DNA of 5,745 nt, from positions 1-5,745 of the forward strand of contig DAOWES010000298.1 in NCBI GenBank assembly GCA_030638385.1, written 5' to 3'. Position numbers and translations under genes: made by a program. Shown one piece after another: positions 1-5,495 of the stretch; the stretch's first letter is position 1, and the number at the start of each line of letters is the position of its first letter. Origin of the DNA: Candidatus Cloacimonadota bacterium. GTDB lineage: Bacteria > Cloacimonadota > Cloacimonadia > Cloacimonadales > TCS61. The notes under the pieces were generated by a model. The model searched no databases and was not told where the DNA came from. It worked only from the letters and a program-made list of their open reading frames with translations.

Positions 1-1510
1 CCAAGTGAACAAGGCAATCTTTTTCGAAAACTTCAGTTGCCGCTTTGGGGCTAATTTCTGCCAACACACCAAGTTGAGGCATCATGAAGATACTGTCTAC
101 AGCTAATCTGGTAACTCCTTCAGGTAGGAATGAGTTGATAAGAAGCATTGCAGTTTGGTGTCTTCTGGGAGCGTGAGATAAAACTCCACCGGATCCAACT
201 AAGAGGTCAAGTGTCATCATGTTCACAATGGAATTACCGGAAGTCGTTTGAGAGAATGCATCTGAAATTTCACGTTTTTTCTGAGCACCTTTTAGAGCAA
301 CAGCAAATTCTTTGTGTTGGATAAATGCATATTTAAGTGCTTCGTTTGCAATAGCTTGTTCAAGCACGAGTTCTTCTAATTTTTGAGGAATTGTGGTCGG
401 ACGGATCATTTTGTTTTTGATCATATTTCTCAGATCAGATTCGTTAATGTCAAATGGAACCCAACGAAGAATTTGATCTAATCCGGCAGTGGCAAGTACA
501 TTGGAAATACTATAGCTCATTCCAAGGTTAGCACTTACTGTACGGTTAAATATTTTTTCCTCTGTGAAAACAGAGAAAACGTCGGTAGTAGCACCACCAA
601 TATCCACACCGAGAACTTCAATATCGTTTTCTCTGGAAATGGTTTGCATGATATTACCCACAGCAGCCGGAGTTGGCATAATTGGGATATTTTTTATTTT
701 ACCATCAACAGGGCCTTTCGTCCAACTCATCAATTTATTGTAACCTGGAGCTTGAGCCATAACGTGTTCCATGAAAAGATCATGAATTTTGTCACGAGCA
801 GGTCCCAAATTTTCATTTTCAAGGGTTGGGCGTAAGTTTTCGGTAATAATCAAATCTGTTTTTTCTTTTAATGTATCTTCGATAATATCAACTGCTTTGT
901 TGTTTCCGGCATAAATTACAGGAAGTTTGTAGCTAGAACCTAAACGAGGTTTTGGATCTGCAGCACCAACAAGTTCAGCAAGTTCGGCTACGTGTTTTGT
1001 GGTTCCACCATCGATACCACCAGCCATCAAGATCATATCAGGACGAAGAGCTCTAATTCTTTCGATTTTCTCATAGTTCGCACGATTATCGTTACTTGCA
1101 ATAAGATCCATCACGATAGCTCCCGCTCCCAATGCTGCTCTCTCTGCACTCTCGCCTGTCATTTTCGCTACCACACCGGTAACCATCATTTGCAGTCCAC
1201 CACCGGCACTTGAGGTAGATACATAGGCGTCGATTCCTTCATCTCCATTTCTACCAACTAATAAGATATCGCCATCGGTAAATTTGATATTTGGATTATC
1301 ATATTTTAATTGAGCTAATTCTTGCAACTCGGTTACGGCATTAACCACACCTCTTGTCACATCATTAAGTGGTTGTTCCACAGTGGTAGGAGCTTCTCCA
1401 CGAACTGTCTGACGGTATTCACCATCGACATACTCAATAAGAATCGCTTTTGTGGTTGTACTACCGCAATCTGTAGCGATTATTCTGGTTAGCGTTTGAG
1501 TATTTGCCAT
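1..1510 (-). CDS. MutL/GlmL-family ASKHA ATPase, accessory or reactivating protein of a B12-dependent mutase (3' end missing)
   Basis: The frame is open for 503 codons from ATG at 1510 to the window edge with no stop, so the C-terminus is missing. The protein has the actin/Hsp70/sugar-kinase nucleotide-binding plan. A phosphate-1 loop, DCGSTTTK, lies at residues 14-21; a phosphate-2 loop, DIGGATTD, at 303-310; and a glycine-rich adenosine-type motif, GSGGVLSHAP, starts near 439. The order and spacing match the MutL/GlmL family, which is encoded beside glutamate mutase or D-ornithine aminomutase and is thought to protect or reactivate these adenosylcobalamin enzymes. That role is family knowledge and is only partly proven. 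Clostridial GlmL is, from memory, about 460 residues; this protein is already longer, which fits the longer relatives near ornithine aminomutase genes. The start is supported by GGAGG four bases upstream. It follows the small basic gene after 34 bases. It is unrelated to the DNA mismatch-repair MutL. The partner mutase is not visible and may lie to the left. Confidence 0.88.
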   Translation of the reverse strand, partial: MANTQTLTRIIATDCGSTTTKAILIEYVDGEYRQTVRGEAPTTVEQPLNDVTRGVVNAVTELQELAQLKYDNPNIKFTDGDILLVGRNGDEGIDAYVSTSSAGGGLQMMVTGVVAKMTGESAERAALGAGAIVMDLIASNDNRANYEKIERIRALRPDMILMAGGIDGGTTKHVAELAELVGAADPKPRLGSSYKLPVIYAGNNKAVDIIEDTLKEKTDLIITENLRPTLENENLGPARDKIHDLFMEHVMAQAPGYNKLMSWTKGPVDGKIKNIPIMPTPAAVGNIMQTISRENDIEVLGVDIGGATTDVFSVFTEEKIFNRTVSANLGMSYSISNVLATAGLDQILRWVPFDINESDLRNMIKNKMIRPTTIPQKLEELVLEQAIANEALKYAFIQHKEFAVALKGAQKKREISDAFSQTTSGNSIVNMMTLDLLVGSGGVLSHAPRRHQTAMLLINSFLPEGVTRLAVDSIFMMPQLGVLAEISPKAATEVFEKDCLVHL

Positions 1511-1514
1511 TAAT

Positions 1515-1519
1515 CCTCC
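1515..1519 (-). promoter_or_regulatory. Ribosome binding site of the mutL/glmL gene
   Basis: The minus strand reads GGAGG here, with four bases before ATG at 1510. The site sits just after an almost pure A/T stretch (about 1521-1550) that also contains the stop codon of the preceding gene. An unstructured A-rich leader of this kind would favour ribosome access. The spacer is slightly short but no other start is better placed. Confidence 0.7.
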
Positions 1520-1544
1520 AATTTATTTTTTTTATTTTTTTATT

Positions 1545-1916
1545 TTATATCTTCGGTTTAATACCGAAAAAACGTTTAATTTTATTGTTTCTTCTTTTGC
1601 GTAATAATCTTCTTTGCTTTCGCTCTTCACGATACATCTCGTCATCAAGCTCGTCGATACGTTTTACCAGCAAAGCGACATATTCGTCGTTTTCTAGCAT
1701 TGCTGCAAATTCCTGATAATCTGTGGAATTTACAAATACTTCGGCAAAGGGGGCCAAAAAATACATTAACTGACTGGCAATATTATGCAATGGGCGTAAT
1801 GACTCAATTGTCATAATCGCTGAACTACCCATTTTTCTTTCTACAATGAATCGGGCTATTCTATCGATTAATTGAACAGCTTTTTCAGGTTTAATTTCAA
1901 TAATTACATTATACAA
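1545..1916 (-). CDS. Small basic protein of unknown function upstream of mutL/glmL
   Basis: This is a 123-residue protein that I do not recognise. The start is TTG at 1916. The frame is closed upstream by a stop at 1941-1943, no ATG lies between that stop and residue 29, and AGAGG lies six bases before the TTG. The first 30 residues could form a beta strand and a helix. The middle (about residues 38-63, including SLRPLHNIASQLMYFLAPF) is an amphipathic to hydrophobic helix, too polar to be a clear membrane span. Residues 64-92 are acidic. The last 31 residues are very rich in Arg and Lys (RKQRRLLRKRRNNKIKR). Such a tail could bind nucleic acid or the membrane surface, but nothing shows which. 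There is no signal peptide. It lies 59 bases after comF and 34 bases before mutL/glmL, suggesting co-transcription. The coding frame is convincing from start site, composition and fit between neighbours; function is unknown. Confidence 0.75.
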   Translation of the reverse strand: MYNVIIEIKPEKAVQLIDRIARFIVERKMGSSAIMTIESLRPLHNIASQLMYFLAPFAEVFVNSTDYQEFAAMLENDEYVALLVKRIDELDDEMYREERKQRRLLRKRRNNKIKRFFGIKPKI

Positions 1917-1922
1917 CTTTTT

Positions 1923-1927
1923 CCTCT
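1923..1927 (-). promoter_or_regulatory. Ribosome binding site that decides a TTG start
   Basis: The minus strand reads AGAGG here, six bases before TTG at 1916. An ATG overlapping the second and third codons is out of frame and runs straight into a stop (ATGTAA), so it cannot be the start. This site is the main reason for accepting TTG as the initiation codon of the small basic protein. Confidence 0.6.
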
Positions 1928-1975
1928 TTTCAGGCTCATTTTAGATACATTCTAAATAATTCAGGTTAAAATTCT

Positions 1976-2623
1976 TTATGCCCTTGCTATTGTCAAGACA
2001 ATGATTCGGCTAACTCCGTTACTTTTCAAAACATTACTGATCGAATTTACTGTTGCTCCCGTAGTGAATACATCGTCTATCAAAAGTATGTTTTTTCCTT
2101 GAATGATTTTGGCTTTTCGCAAGTCAAATGCAGCACTTACATTCTTGTGGCGCTCTATTCTGCCAAGTTGGGTTTGTGTGGTGGTAAATCTGTTTCTCAG
2201 CATCACTTTGGGAAGATGAGTGAAGTTGCAATTCCGGGAAATTTCTTTGGTGAGTAATTCTGCTTGGTTAAAGCCACGAGATCTTTTTTTTACTTTATGA
2301 AGCGGTACCGGAATGATATAATCTATTTTAGGGAAAGTTGGATTTTCTAAGATGAATTTGCTAGCCTGCTTTCCTAAGAATTTGGCGATATTTCTCATCT
2401 CATTATATTTTAATTCATGAATTAATGGTTGAATAATTTCATTAAAGTCATACACGGCATAAGCGCAATCAAATATATGCTCGTCAGATTGAATGATTTC
2501 TTGATTAAATTCAAGCTCAGTATGGCACTTTTCACAGAGAATTTTAGAGCTGTCTAATCTGCTATGGCAATTTAGACAGCTCCTTGGAAATATTAAATCT
2601 AGCAATGTCTGAAAAAACATCAT
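1976..2623 (-). CDS. comF: ComF family protein (phosphoribosyltransferase-like, zinc ribbon)
   Basis: The protein has 215 residues, normal for the ComF/GntX family, and shows its two parts. An N-terminal zinc ribbon has four cysteines in CxxC pairs (residues 16, 19, 30, 33), preceded by the typical hydrophobic LLDLIFPRSC opening. A type I phosphoribosyltransferase domain follows, containing IPVPLHKVKKRSRGFNQAE, with the PRPP-binding loop ILLIDDVFTTGAT at 179-191. In naturally competent bacteria ComF works in the cytoplasm with the ComFA helicase to bring transforming DNA in; in many non-competent lineages the homologue is present but its role is unclear. No other competence gene is in view. 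I chose ATG at 2623, which has AAGAGAG just upstream and gives the family's usual N-terminus. A GTG at 2677 would add 18 residues that do not look conserved, and a second ATG follows immediately at 2620. It lies 107 bases after the decarboxylase-like gene. Confidence 0.92.
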   Translation of the reverse strand: MMFFQTLLDLIFPRSCLNCHSRLDSSKILCEKCHTELEFNQEIIQSDEHIFDCAYAVYDFNEIIQPLIHELKYNEMRNIAKFLGKQASKFILENPTFPKIDYIIPVPLHKVKKRSRGFNQAELLTKEISRNCNFTHLPKVMLRNRFTTTQTQLGRIERHKNVSAAFDLRKAKIIQGKNILLIDDVFTTGATVNSISNVLKSNGVSRIIVLTIARA

Positions 2624-2730
2624 AAGCTCTCTTGGGCATTCTAAAGTTGATGAGAGGTAAAAAAATATTCTCTCCACAAAATACTTAATCTCATTTAGAA
2701 ATTCATCTTATTAGATTTAGTTATCTGCGT

Positions 2731-3291
2731 TTATTCGCCTTCATCAGCGGTTAACAGATTTTTTTCCGGTAAACTGATAATTACATCTCCTGCTACAACT
2801 TTATCTCCAATTTTAAAATCAATATCAGCTTTTGCCGGTAGGGATATTTTACAAGTGGCATTGTATGGAACTACTCCAATTAGCTCGCCGACAGAATTAT
2901 TTTCTGAAAAGAGAAAGATTTTCCCTTTGATATCATTTACAGAAAAATCTGCTCCGGCAAAGCGAAGGTCAGCTATGTCAAAAGTTTTTTTACTCACTTC
3001 GATGTATTCGGAATTTATTTCAACAATTTTTCCACTAATGGGAAACACTAATTTAGGCTCATTTTCCGGATAGAACAATCTTCGGTTTATTTTAAATGCC
3101 ATGGAAATAATAAAATACATGATGAGGCCGGTTAATGAAATATATTGAGTCCAATTGGTGGGGAAATAGATATTTATCACAAATGAAGCTAGTACCAACA
3201 GGATGGGGATGAGGGCGGCAATAAGCTTTTGTTTCTGGATTCCCGCAATAACTTTTGTGGGATTATAGAGTTCGATTTTTTCAGGTTTCAT
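2731..3291 (-). CDS. Two-helix membrane protein with a degenerate phosphatidylserine decarboxylase-like domain
   Basis: The protein has 186 residues. Two hydrophobic segments (about 23-43 and 49-67) form a membrane hairpin, followed by a soluble, beta-rich domain at about 80-175. That domain resembles the small phosphatidylserine decarboxylases: FPISGKIVEI at 83-92 lines up with the family's SPADGKVVEI, and GVVPYNATCKISLP at 139-152 lines up with the GLIxFGSxVxVYLP segment, followed by the usual VGDKVxAGExxI end (here IGDKVVAGDVII). The catalytic features appear lost: the aspartate is Ser86, the Gly-Ser pair that would be cleaved to make the pyruvoyl group is Asn144-Ala145, and the central histidine and ENER segments are not visible. 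If the relation is right, it is a non-enzymatic relative; otherwise it is simply a membrane-anchored barrel-sandwich-type domain. ATG at 3291 has GGAG six bases upstream. An in-frame ATG at 3336 would put the start inside a hairpin and add 15 unlikely residues. Confidence 0.75.
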   Translation of the reverse strand: MKPEKIELYNPTKVIAGIQKQKLIAALIPILLVLASFVINIYFPTNWTQYISLTGLIMYFIISMAFKINRRLFYPENEPKLVFPISGKIVEINSEYIEVSKKTFDIADLRFAGADFSVNDIKGKIFLFSENNSVGELIGVVPYNATCKISLPAKADIDFKIGDKVVAGDVIISLPEKNLLTADEGE

Positions 3292-3297
3292 TAGATT

Positions 3298-3301
3298 CTC
3301 C
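3298..3301 (-). promoter_or_regulatory. Ribosome binding site deciding the ATG at 3291
   Basis: The minus strand reads GGAG (GGAGA to 3297) six bases before ATG at 3291. The alternative in-frame ATG at 3334-3336 has no comparable site. The ribosome binding site begins only six bases after the end of the hairpin at 3308-3329, so folding of that hairpin could affect translation. Confidence 0.7.
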
Positions 3302-3307
3302 AAAATT

Positions 3308-3329
3308 ACTGTAGGCTTGCACCTACAGT
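3308..3329. repeat. 8-bp perfect hairpin in the leader of the decarboxylase-like gene
   Basis: ACTGTAGG at 3308-3315 and CCTACAGT at 3322-3329 are exact inverted repeats around a six-base loop. There is no U-run on either side, so it is not a standard terminator. Nine bases of its right arm (CACCTACAG, 3320-3328) recur inverted at 3399-3407, which gives an alternative partner. Confidence 0.75.
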
Positions 3330-3340
3330 TAATCATATTG

Positions 3341-3356
3341 AACCCCTCCGGGGGTT
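3341..3356. repeat. GC-rich hairpin with a UCCG tetraloop
   Basis: AACCCC and GGGGTT form a perfect 6-bp stem around TCCG. Read on the plus strand, the loop is C(UCCG)G, a UNCG-class tetraloop known to be very stable in RNA. On the minus strand, the sense of the neighbouring genes, the loop reads CGGA. The GC content stands out sharply from the AT-rich surroundings. There is no following U-run on the minus strand, so I do not call it a terminator for these genes. Confidence 0.7.
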
Positions 3357-3398
3357 AAATATCACGGTTTTTTTGTTACTGTGAGTTTATAGCTATGC

Positions 3399-3407
3399 CT
3401 GTAGGTG
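3399..3407. repeat. Inverted copy of the leader hairpin arm
   Basis: CTGTAGGTG here is the exact reverse complement of CACCTACAG at 3320-3328, about 70 bases away. In a minus-strand transcript this segment would come first and could pair with the 5' arm of the hairpin at 3308-3329, excluding that hairpin. The CTGTAGG core also matches 3309-3315 in the same orientation, so three related segments are present. Confidence 0.65.
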
Positions 3408-3412
3408 GCCTA

Positions 3413-3440
3413 TCCATAATAAGATACTACAGAGAGTCAA
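3413..3440 (-). promoter_or_regulatory. Possible sigma70-type promoter for the decarboxylase-like gene
   Basis: On the minus strand TTGACT (3435-3440) is followed after 16 bases by TATGGA (3413-3418). The -35 match is good but the -10 match is poor. Its position about 120 bases upstream of the start at 3291, in the only large intergenic gap, makes it reasonable. Promoter consensus in this lineage is not known to me, so this is a weak call. Confidence 0.3.
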
Positions 3441-3464
3441 CTTTTTTATTTATTAAGGAATCTA

Positions 3465-3545
3465 TCAACGAACAAGACAAACTAAGACGAACTAGGAAGC
3501 TAGACTTAAAATAACTTAGTTCGGTTAGTTCGTGTAGTTCGTTGA
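3465..3545. repeat. Imperfect palindrome of about 81 bases built from 9-base-period repeats
   Basis: The left arm (3465-3496) and right arm (3515-3545) are inverted copies that agree at roughly 27 positions with one extra base, around a loop of about 18 bases. The right arm contains TAGTTCG three times exactly (3517-3523, 3526-3532, 3535-3541) at a strict 9-base spacing. The left arm carries looser complements at 3469-3475, 3478-3484 and 3488-3494. It starts 35 bases after the purB stop. It could be a dispersed intergenic element, a multi-site protein-binding region, or a structured 3' end for the purB message. It lacks a U-run directly after it on the minus strand, so intrinsic termination is not evident. 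Confidence 0.7.
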
Positions 3546-3579
3546 AAAAGCATTAATTATAGTTAGTTGAAAATCTATT

Positions 3580-4872
3580 TTAAATTCCAATTCGGTCGAA
3601 AATAAAATCTACATGTTCAGTATAGCGATCAAATGAGAATATTTCATCAATATCTTCTTTGCTAAGATATTTTCTGATATCTTCATCTTCCAATAATAAC
3701 TGTTGGAATGATTTTTTGCTTTTCCAGCATTCCATTGCATTGCGCTGAACCAAAGCATAAGAGTCTTCGCGAGAAATCCCGGTTTTGGCTAGTTTTAATA
3801 AGAATACTTGAGAAAATACCAAACCGTTGGTGAGGTTGATATTTTTCATCATATTTTCCGGATAAACCAATAAATTTTCGATAAGAGTTATCATTTTGTT
3901 CAGCATATAGTTCATCAGAATGGTTGAGTCCGGTAAAATGATTCGTTCCACTGAAGAGTGGCTGATGTCGCGTTCGTGCCATAAAGCGTTGTTCTCTAAT
4001 GCTGCCATGGCGTTGCTTCTTAATAAACGCGCCATTCCGGTCATTTGTTCAGTTACGATAGGATTTCTTTTGTGTGGCATGGCAGAAGAACCTTTTTGCC
4101 CTTTAGAAAAATTCTCTTCCACTTCCAAAACTTCTGTTCTTTGCAGGTGGCGTATCTCTACGGAAATTTTTTCAATCGTGGAAGCTGTAACCGCTAAGGT
4201 ACTCATGAATTGAGATATACGGTCGCGTTGGATAACTTGAGTAGCAATATTCACGGGATCTAAATTCAGATATTTACAGGCAATGCTTTCTATTTCAGGA
4301 GAAAGATGAGCATAATTTCCCACAGCTCCGGAGATTTGTCCAACAGAAACCGTGGCAATAGCAGCTTTCATTCTGATGATATTGCGTTGCATTTCATCAT
4401 ACCAAAGGGCAAATTTTAATCCAAAAGTAGTTGGCTCTGCGTGAATTCCGTGAGATCTTCCAATGCAAAGAGTTTTCTTGTGCTCATTGGCACGAACTTT
4501 TAAAACTTCAGCAAATTTTTCTAAATCACGTAATATCATCTCGCCGGCTTGCTTCAATTGCAAAGAAGTGGCAGTGTCCAGTACATCGGAAGAGGTCATA
4601 CCATAATGAATGAATCTGGCAGATGGTCCTACGAATTCTGAAATACTTGTTAAGAATGCAATCACATCATGCTTGGTAACTCTTTCGATCTCGTCAATAC
4701 GGTCGATATCAAAATCGGCTTTTTCCACAATATTCTTTAAATCTTCATCCGGGATCATGCCCAGCTCATTCATTGCTCTACACGCAGCAATTTCTACATC
4801 TAACATACATTGAAATCTATTTTGTAGATCCCAAATTTTTTCCATCTCTTCTCGAGAATATCTTTTAATCAT
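3580..4872 (-). CDS. purB: Adenylosuccinate lyase
   Basis: The enzyme releases fumarate twice in purine synthesis: from SAICAR to give AICAR, and from adenylosuccinate to give AMP. It acts in the cytoplasm as a homotetramer of the fumarase/aspartase superfamily. The 430-residue length matches the Bacillus subtilis-type enzyme (about 431). Conserved points are visible at the expected numbers: TKHDV with His68, HYGMTSSDV with His89 and Thr93-Ser94-Ser95, RSHGIHAEPTTFG with the catalytic His141, and the superfamily signature GSSAMPHKRNP at 261-271, whose mobile loop carries the catalytic serine at 262 or 263. ATG at 4872 has AGGAG nine bases upstream and gives the usual MIKRYSREEM opening. It lies 32 bases after the lipoprotein gene and could be co-transcribed with lgt and that gene, though its function is unrelated to theirs. 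No other purine gene is in view. The protein looks complete and active. Confidence 0.98.
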   Translation of the reverse strand: MIKRYSREEMEKIWDLQNRFQCMLDVEIAACRAMNELGMIPDEDLKNIVEKADFDIDRIDEIERVTKHDVIAFLTSISEFVGPSARFIHYGMTSSDVLDTATSLQLKQAGEMILRDLEKFAEVLKVRANEHKKTLCIGRSHGIHAEPTTFGLKFALWYDEMQRNIIRMKAAIATVSVGQISGAVGNYAHLSPEIESIACKYLNLDPVNIATQVIQRDRISQFMSTLAVTASTIEKISVEIRHLQRTEVLEVEENFSKGQKGSSAMPHKRNPIVTEQMTGMARLLRSNAMAALENNALWHERDISHSSVERIILPDSTILMNYMLNKMITLIENLLVYPENMMKNINLTNGLVFSQVFLLKLAKTGISREDSYALVQRNAMECWKSKKSFQQLLLEDEDIRKYLSKEDIDEIFSFDRYTEHVDFIFDRIGI

Positions 4873-4881
4873 CTTAAATAT

Positions 4882-4886
4882 CTCCT
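4882..4886 (-). promoter_or_regulatory. Ribosome binding site of purB
   Basis: The minus strand reads AGGAG here, nine bases before ATG at 4872. It lies in the 32-base gap after the lipoprotein gene, which leaves little room for a separate promoter. Confidence 0.7.
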
Positions 4887-4904
4887 GTTCTATTTTATAC
4901 TTTT

Positions 4905-5495
4905 TTATTTATAAATAATTTCATCGACTATTATTTCCAATACGAGTTCTTCTTGATAATAAATATCCAATTTTGCCAAATCTCCCTTAAAATCATAATT
5001 CATCTTTGCCAATATATCTTGGCTGCTTATGCGGATAACTTGCATCTCTTCATTCCAGTAAATGCTAACTTGCTCTGTTTGGTATTCCAGATTTTTAATT
5101 ATTTCATTTTGGTGTTTCATTACAAAATCAGAATTAAAATAGGAAGAGATAAGTTGGCTGGAGATGGGGATTTTTTGGCTATTACCCATCATCGAAACAG
5201 TTAAAGAGGAATCAATTTTTATGCTGGCAAAAGGAGTCGGATTCATTCCCATCACGCCACTATCAATGATATTTGCCAGAAAAGAATCGTTGTTTTTTTT
5301 TATTAAGATCATCTTGCGGAAGGTAAGTTGTTTGTAATTGATGTTGGCTATTCCTTCCAAGCTGAAATTGCTCCATTTATTTGTGTTTTTAAGCAATAAA
5401 TCTCTTTTATTTACCGGTTTTGGCAAAGTAGCACACCCGGTCAGAATTACCAGTAGTAAAACTAAATTAAGTAGAAATTTTATTTTGTTTTGCAT
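4905..5495 (-). CDS. Small lipoprotein, possibly with a LolA/LolB-like fold
   Basis: The protein has 196 residues. It opens with a textbook lipoprotein signal: a basic start (MQNKIK), a hydrophobic core of leucines and valines, and a lipobox LTGC at 18-21, so Cys21 should be acylated and become the mature N-terminus. Ala at +2 would, by the E. coli rule, fit outer membrane sorting. The mature part is beta-rich. A start such as KWSNFSLEGIANINY (about 40-54), followed by strand-forming stretches and SGVMGMNPTPFASIKID (about 79-95), recalls LolB and related lipoprotein carriers, but the similarity is too weak to name it. The start overlaps the end of lgt by 29 bases and no good ribosome binding site precedes it, so translation is probably coupled to lgt. 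The frame is closed upstream by a stop at 5502-5504, so this is the only start giving a complete signal peptide. Lgt is the enzyme that would lipidate this protein. Confidence 0.85.
   Translation of the reverse strand: MQNKIKFLLNLVLLLVILTGCATLPKPVNKRDLLLKNTNKWSNFSLEGIANINYKQLTFRKMILIKKNNDSFLANIIDSGVMGMNPTPFASIKIDSSLTVSMMGNSQKIPISSQLISSYFNSDFVMKHQNEIIKNLEYQTEQVSIYWNEEMQVIRISSQDILAKMNYDFKGDLAKLDIYYQEELVLEIIVDEIIYK

Larger units (their letters stand above)
3337..3579. other. Structured non-coding region between purB and the decarboxylase-like gene
   Basis: About 290 bases separate the end of purB from the supported start at 3291, of which this stretch is the main part. I see no coding frame with a plausible start and composition. 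It holds a long imperfect palindrome next to purB (3465-3545), an A/T-rich segment with a possible promoter (3413-3440), an inverted copy of the leader hairpin arm (3399-3407), a run of seven T (3368-3374), and a GC-rich tetraloop hairpin (3341-3356). This is the only place in the window where the gene string is clearly interrupted, so it is the most likely spot for a transcription boundary. Confidence 0.7.

Noticed and set aside
644..1213. Plus-strand open frames at 644-835 and 992-1213
   Set aside because: They are antisense to the strongly coding mutL/glmL frame, have no ribosome binding sites of note, and encode low-complexity, His/Ser-rich sequences typical of shadow frames.
1..1510. Reading the MutL-family match as the DNA mismatch-repair protein MutL
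   Set aside because: The sequence has ASKHA-type phosphate loops (DCGSTTTK, DIGGATTD) and none of the GHKL ATPase motifs of mismatch-repair MutL. The shared name is a coincidence.
1521..1546. T-rich run considered as a terminator or promoter element
   Set aside because: There is no GC-rich stem beside it, and on the coding strand it is an A-rich leader just before the GGAGG of mutL/glmL, so a leader role is the simpler reading.
1940..1956. Small inverted repeat TTTAGA/TCTAAA between comF and the small basic gene, considered as a terminator
   Set aside because: The stem is six A/T-rich base pairs with no U-run after it on the minus strand; it is expected by chance in DNA of this composition.
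2624..2677. Longer comF beginning at GTG 2677
   Set aside because: The added 18 residues do not resemble the family's N-terminus, the site before the GTG is weak, and ATG at 2623 with AAGAGAG gives the standard ComF opening.
3292..3336. Longer form of the decarboxylase-like protein starting at ATG 3336
   Set aside because: The extra 15 codons run through a perfect hairpin and no ribosome binding site precedes them, whereas ATG 3291 has a well-placed GGAG.
3465..3545. CRISPR-like array, suggested by the regular repeats
   Set aside because: The units are only 7 bases at a 9-base period with no unique spacers of CRISPR length, and no cas gene is present.
3683..4813. Open frames inside purB (minus 3683-3982; plus 3920-4213, 4431-4613, 4610-4813)
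   Set aside because: All lie within the unmistakable purB coding sequence in other frames and resemble no known protein.
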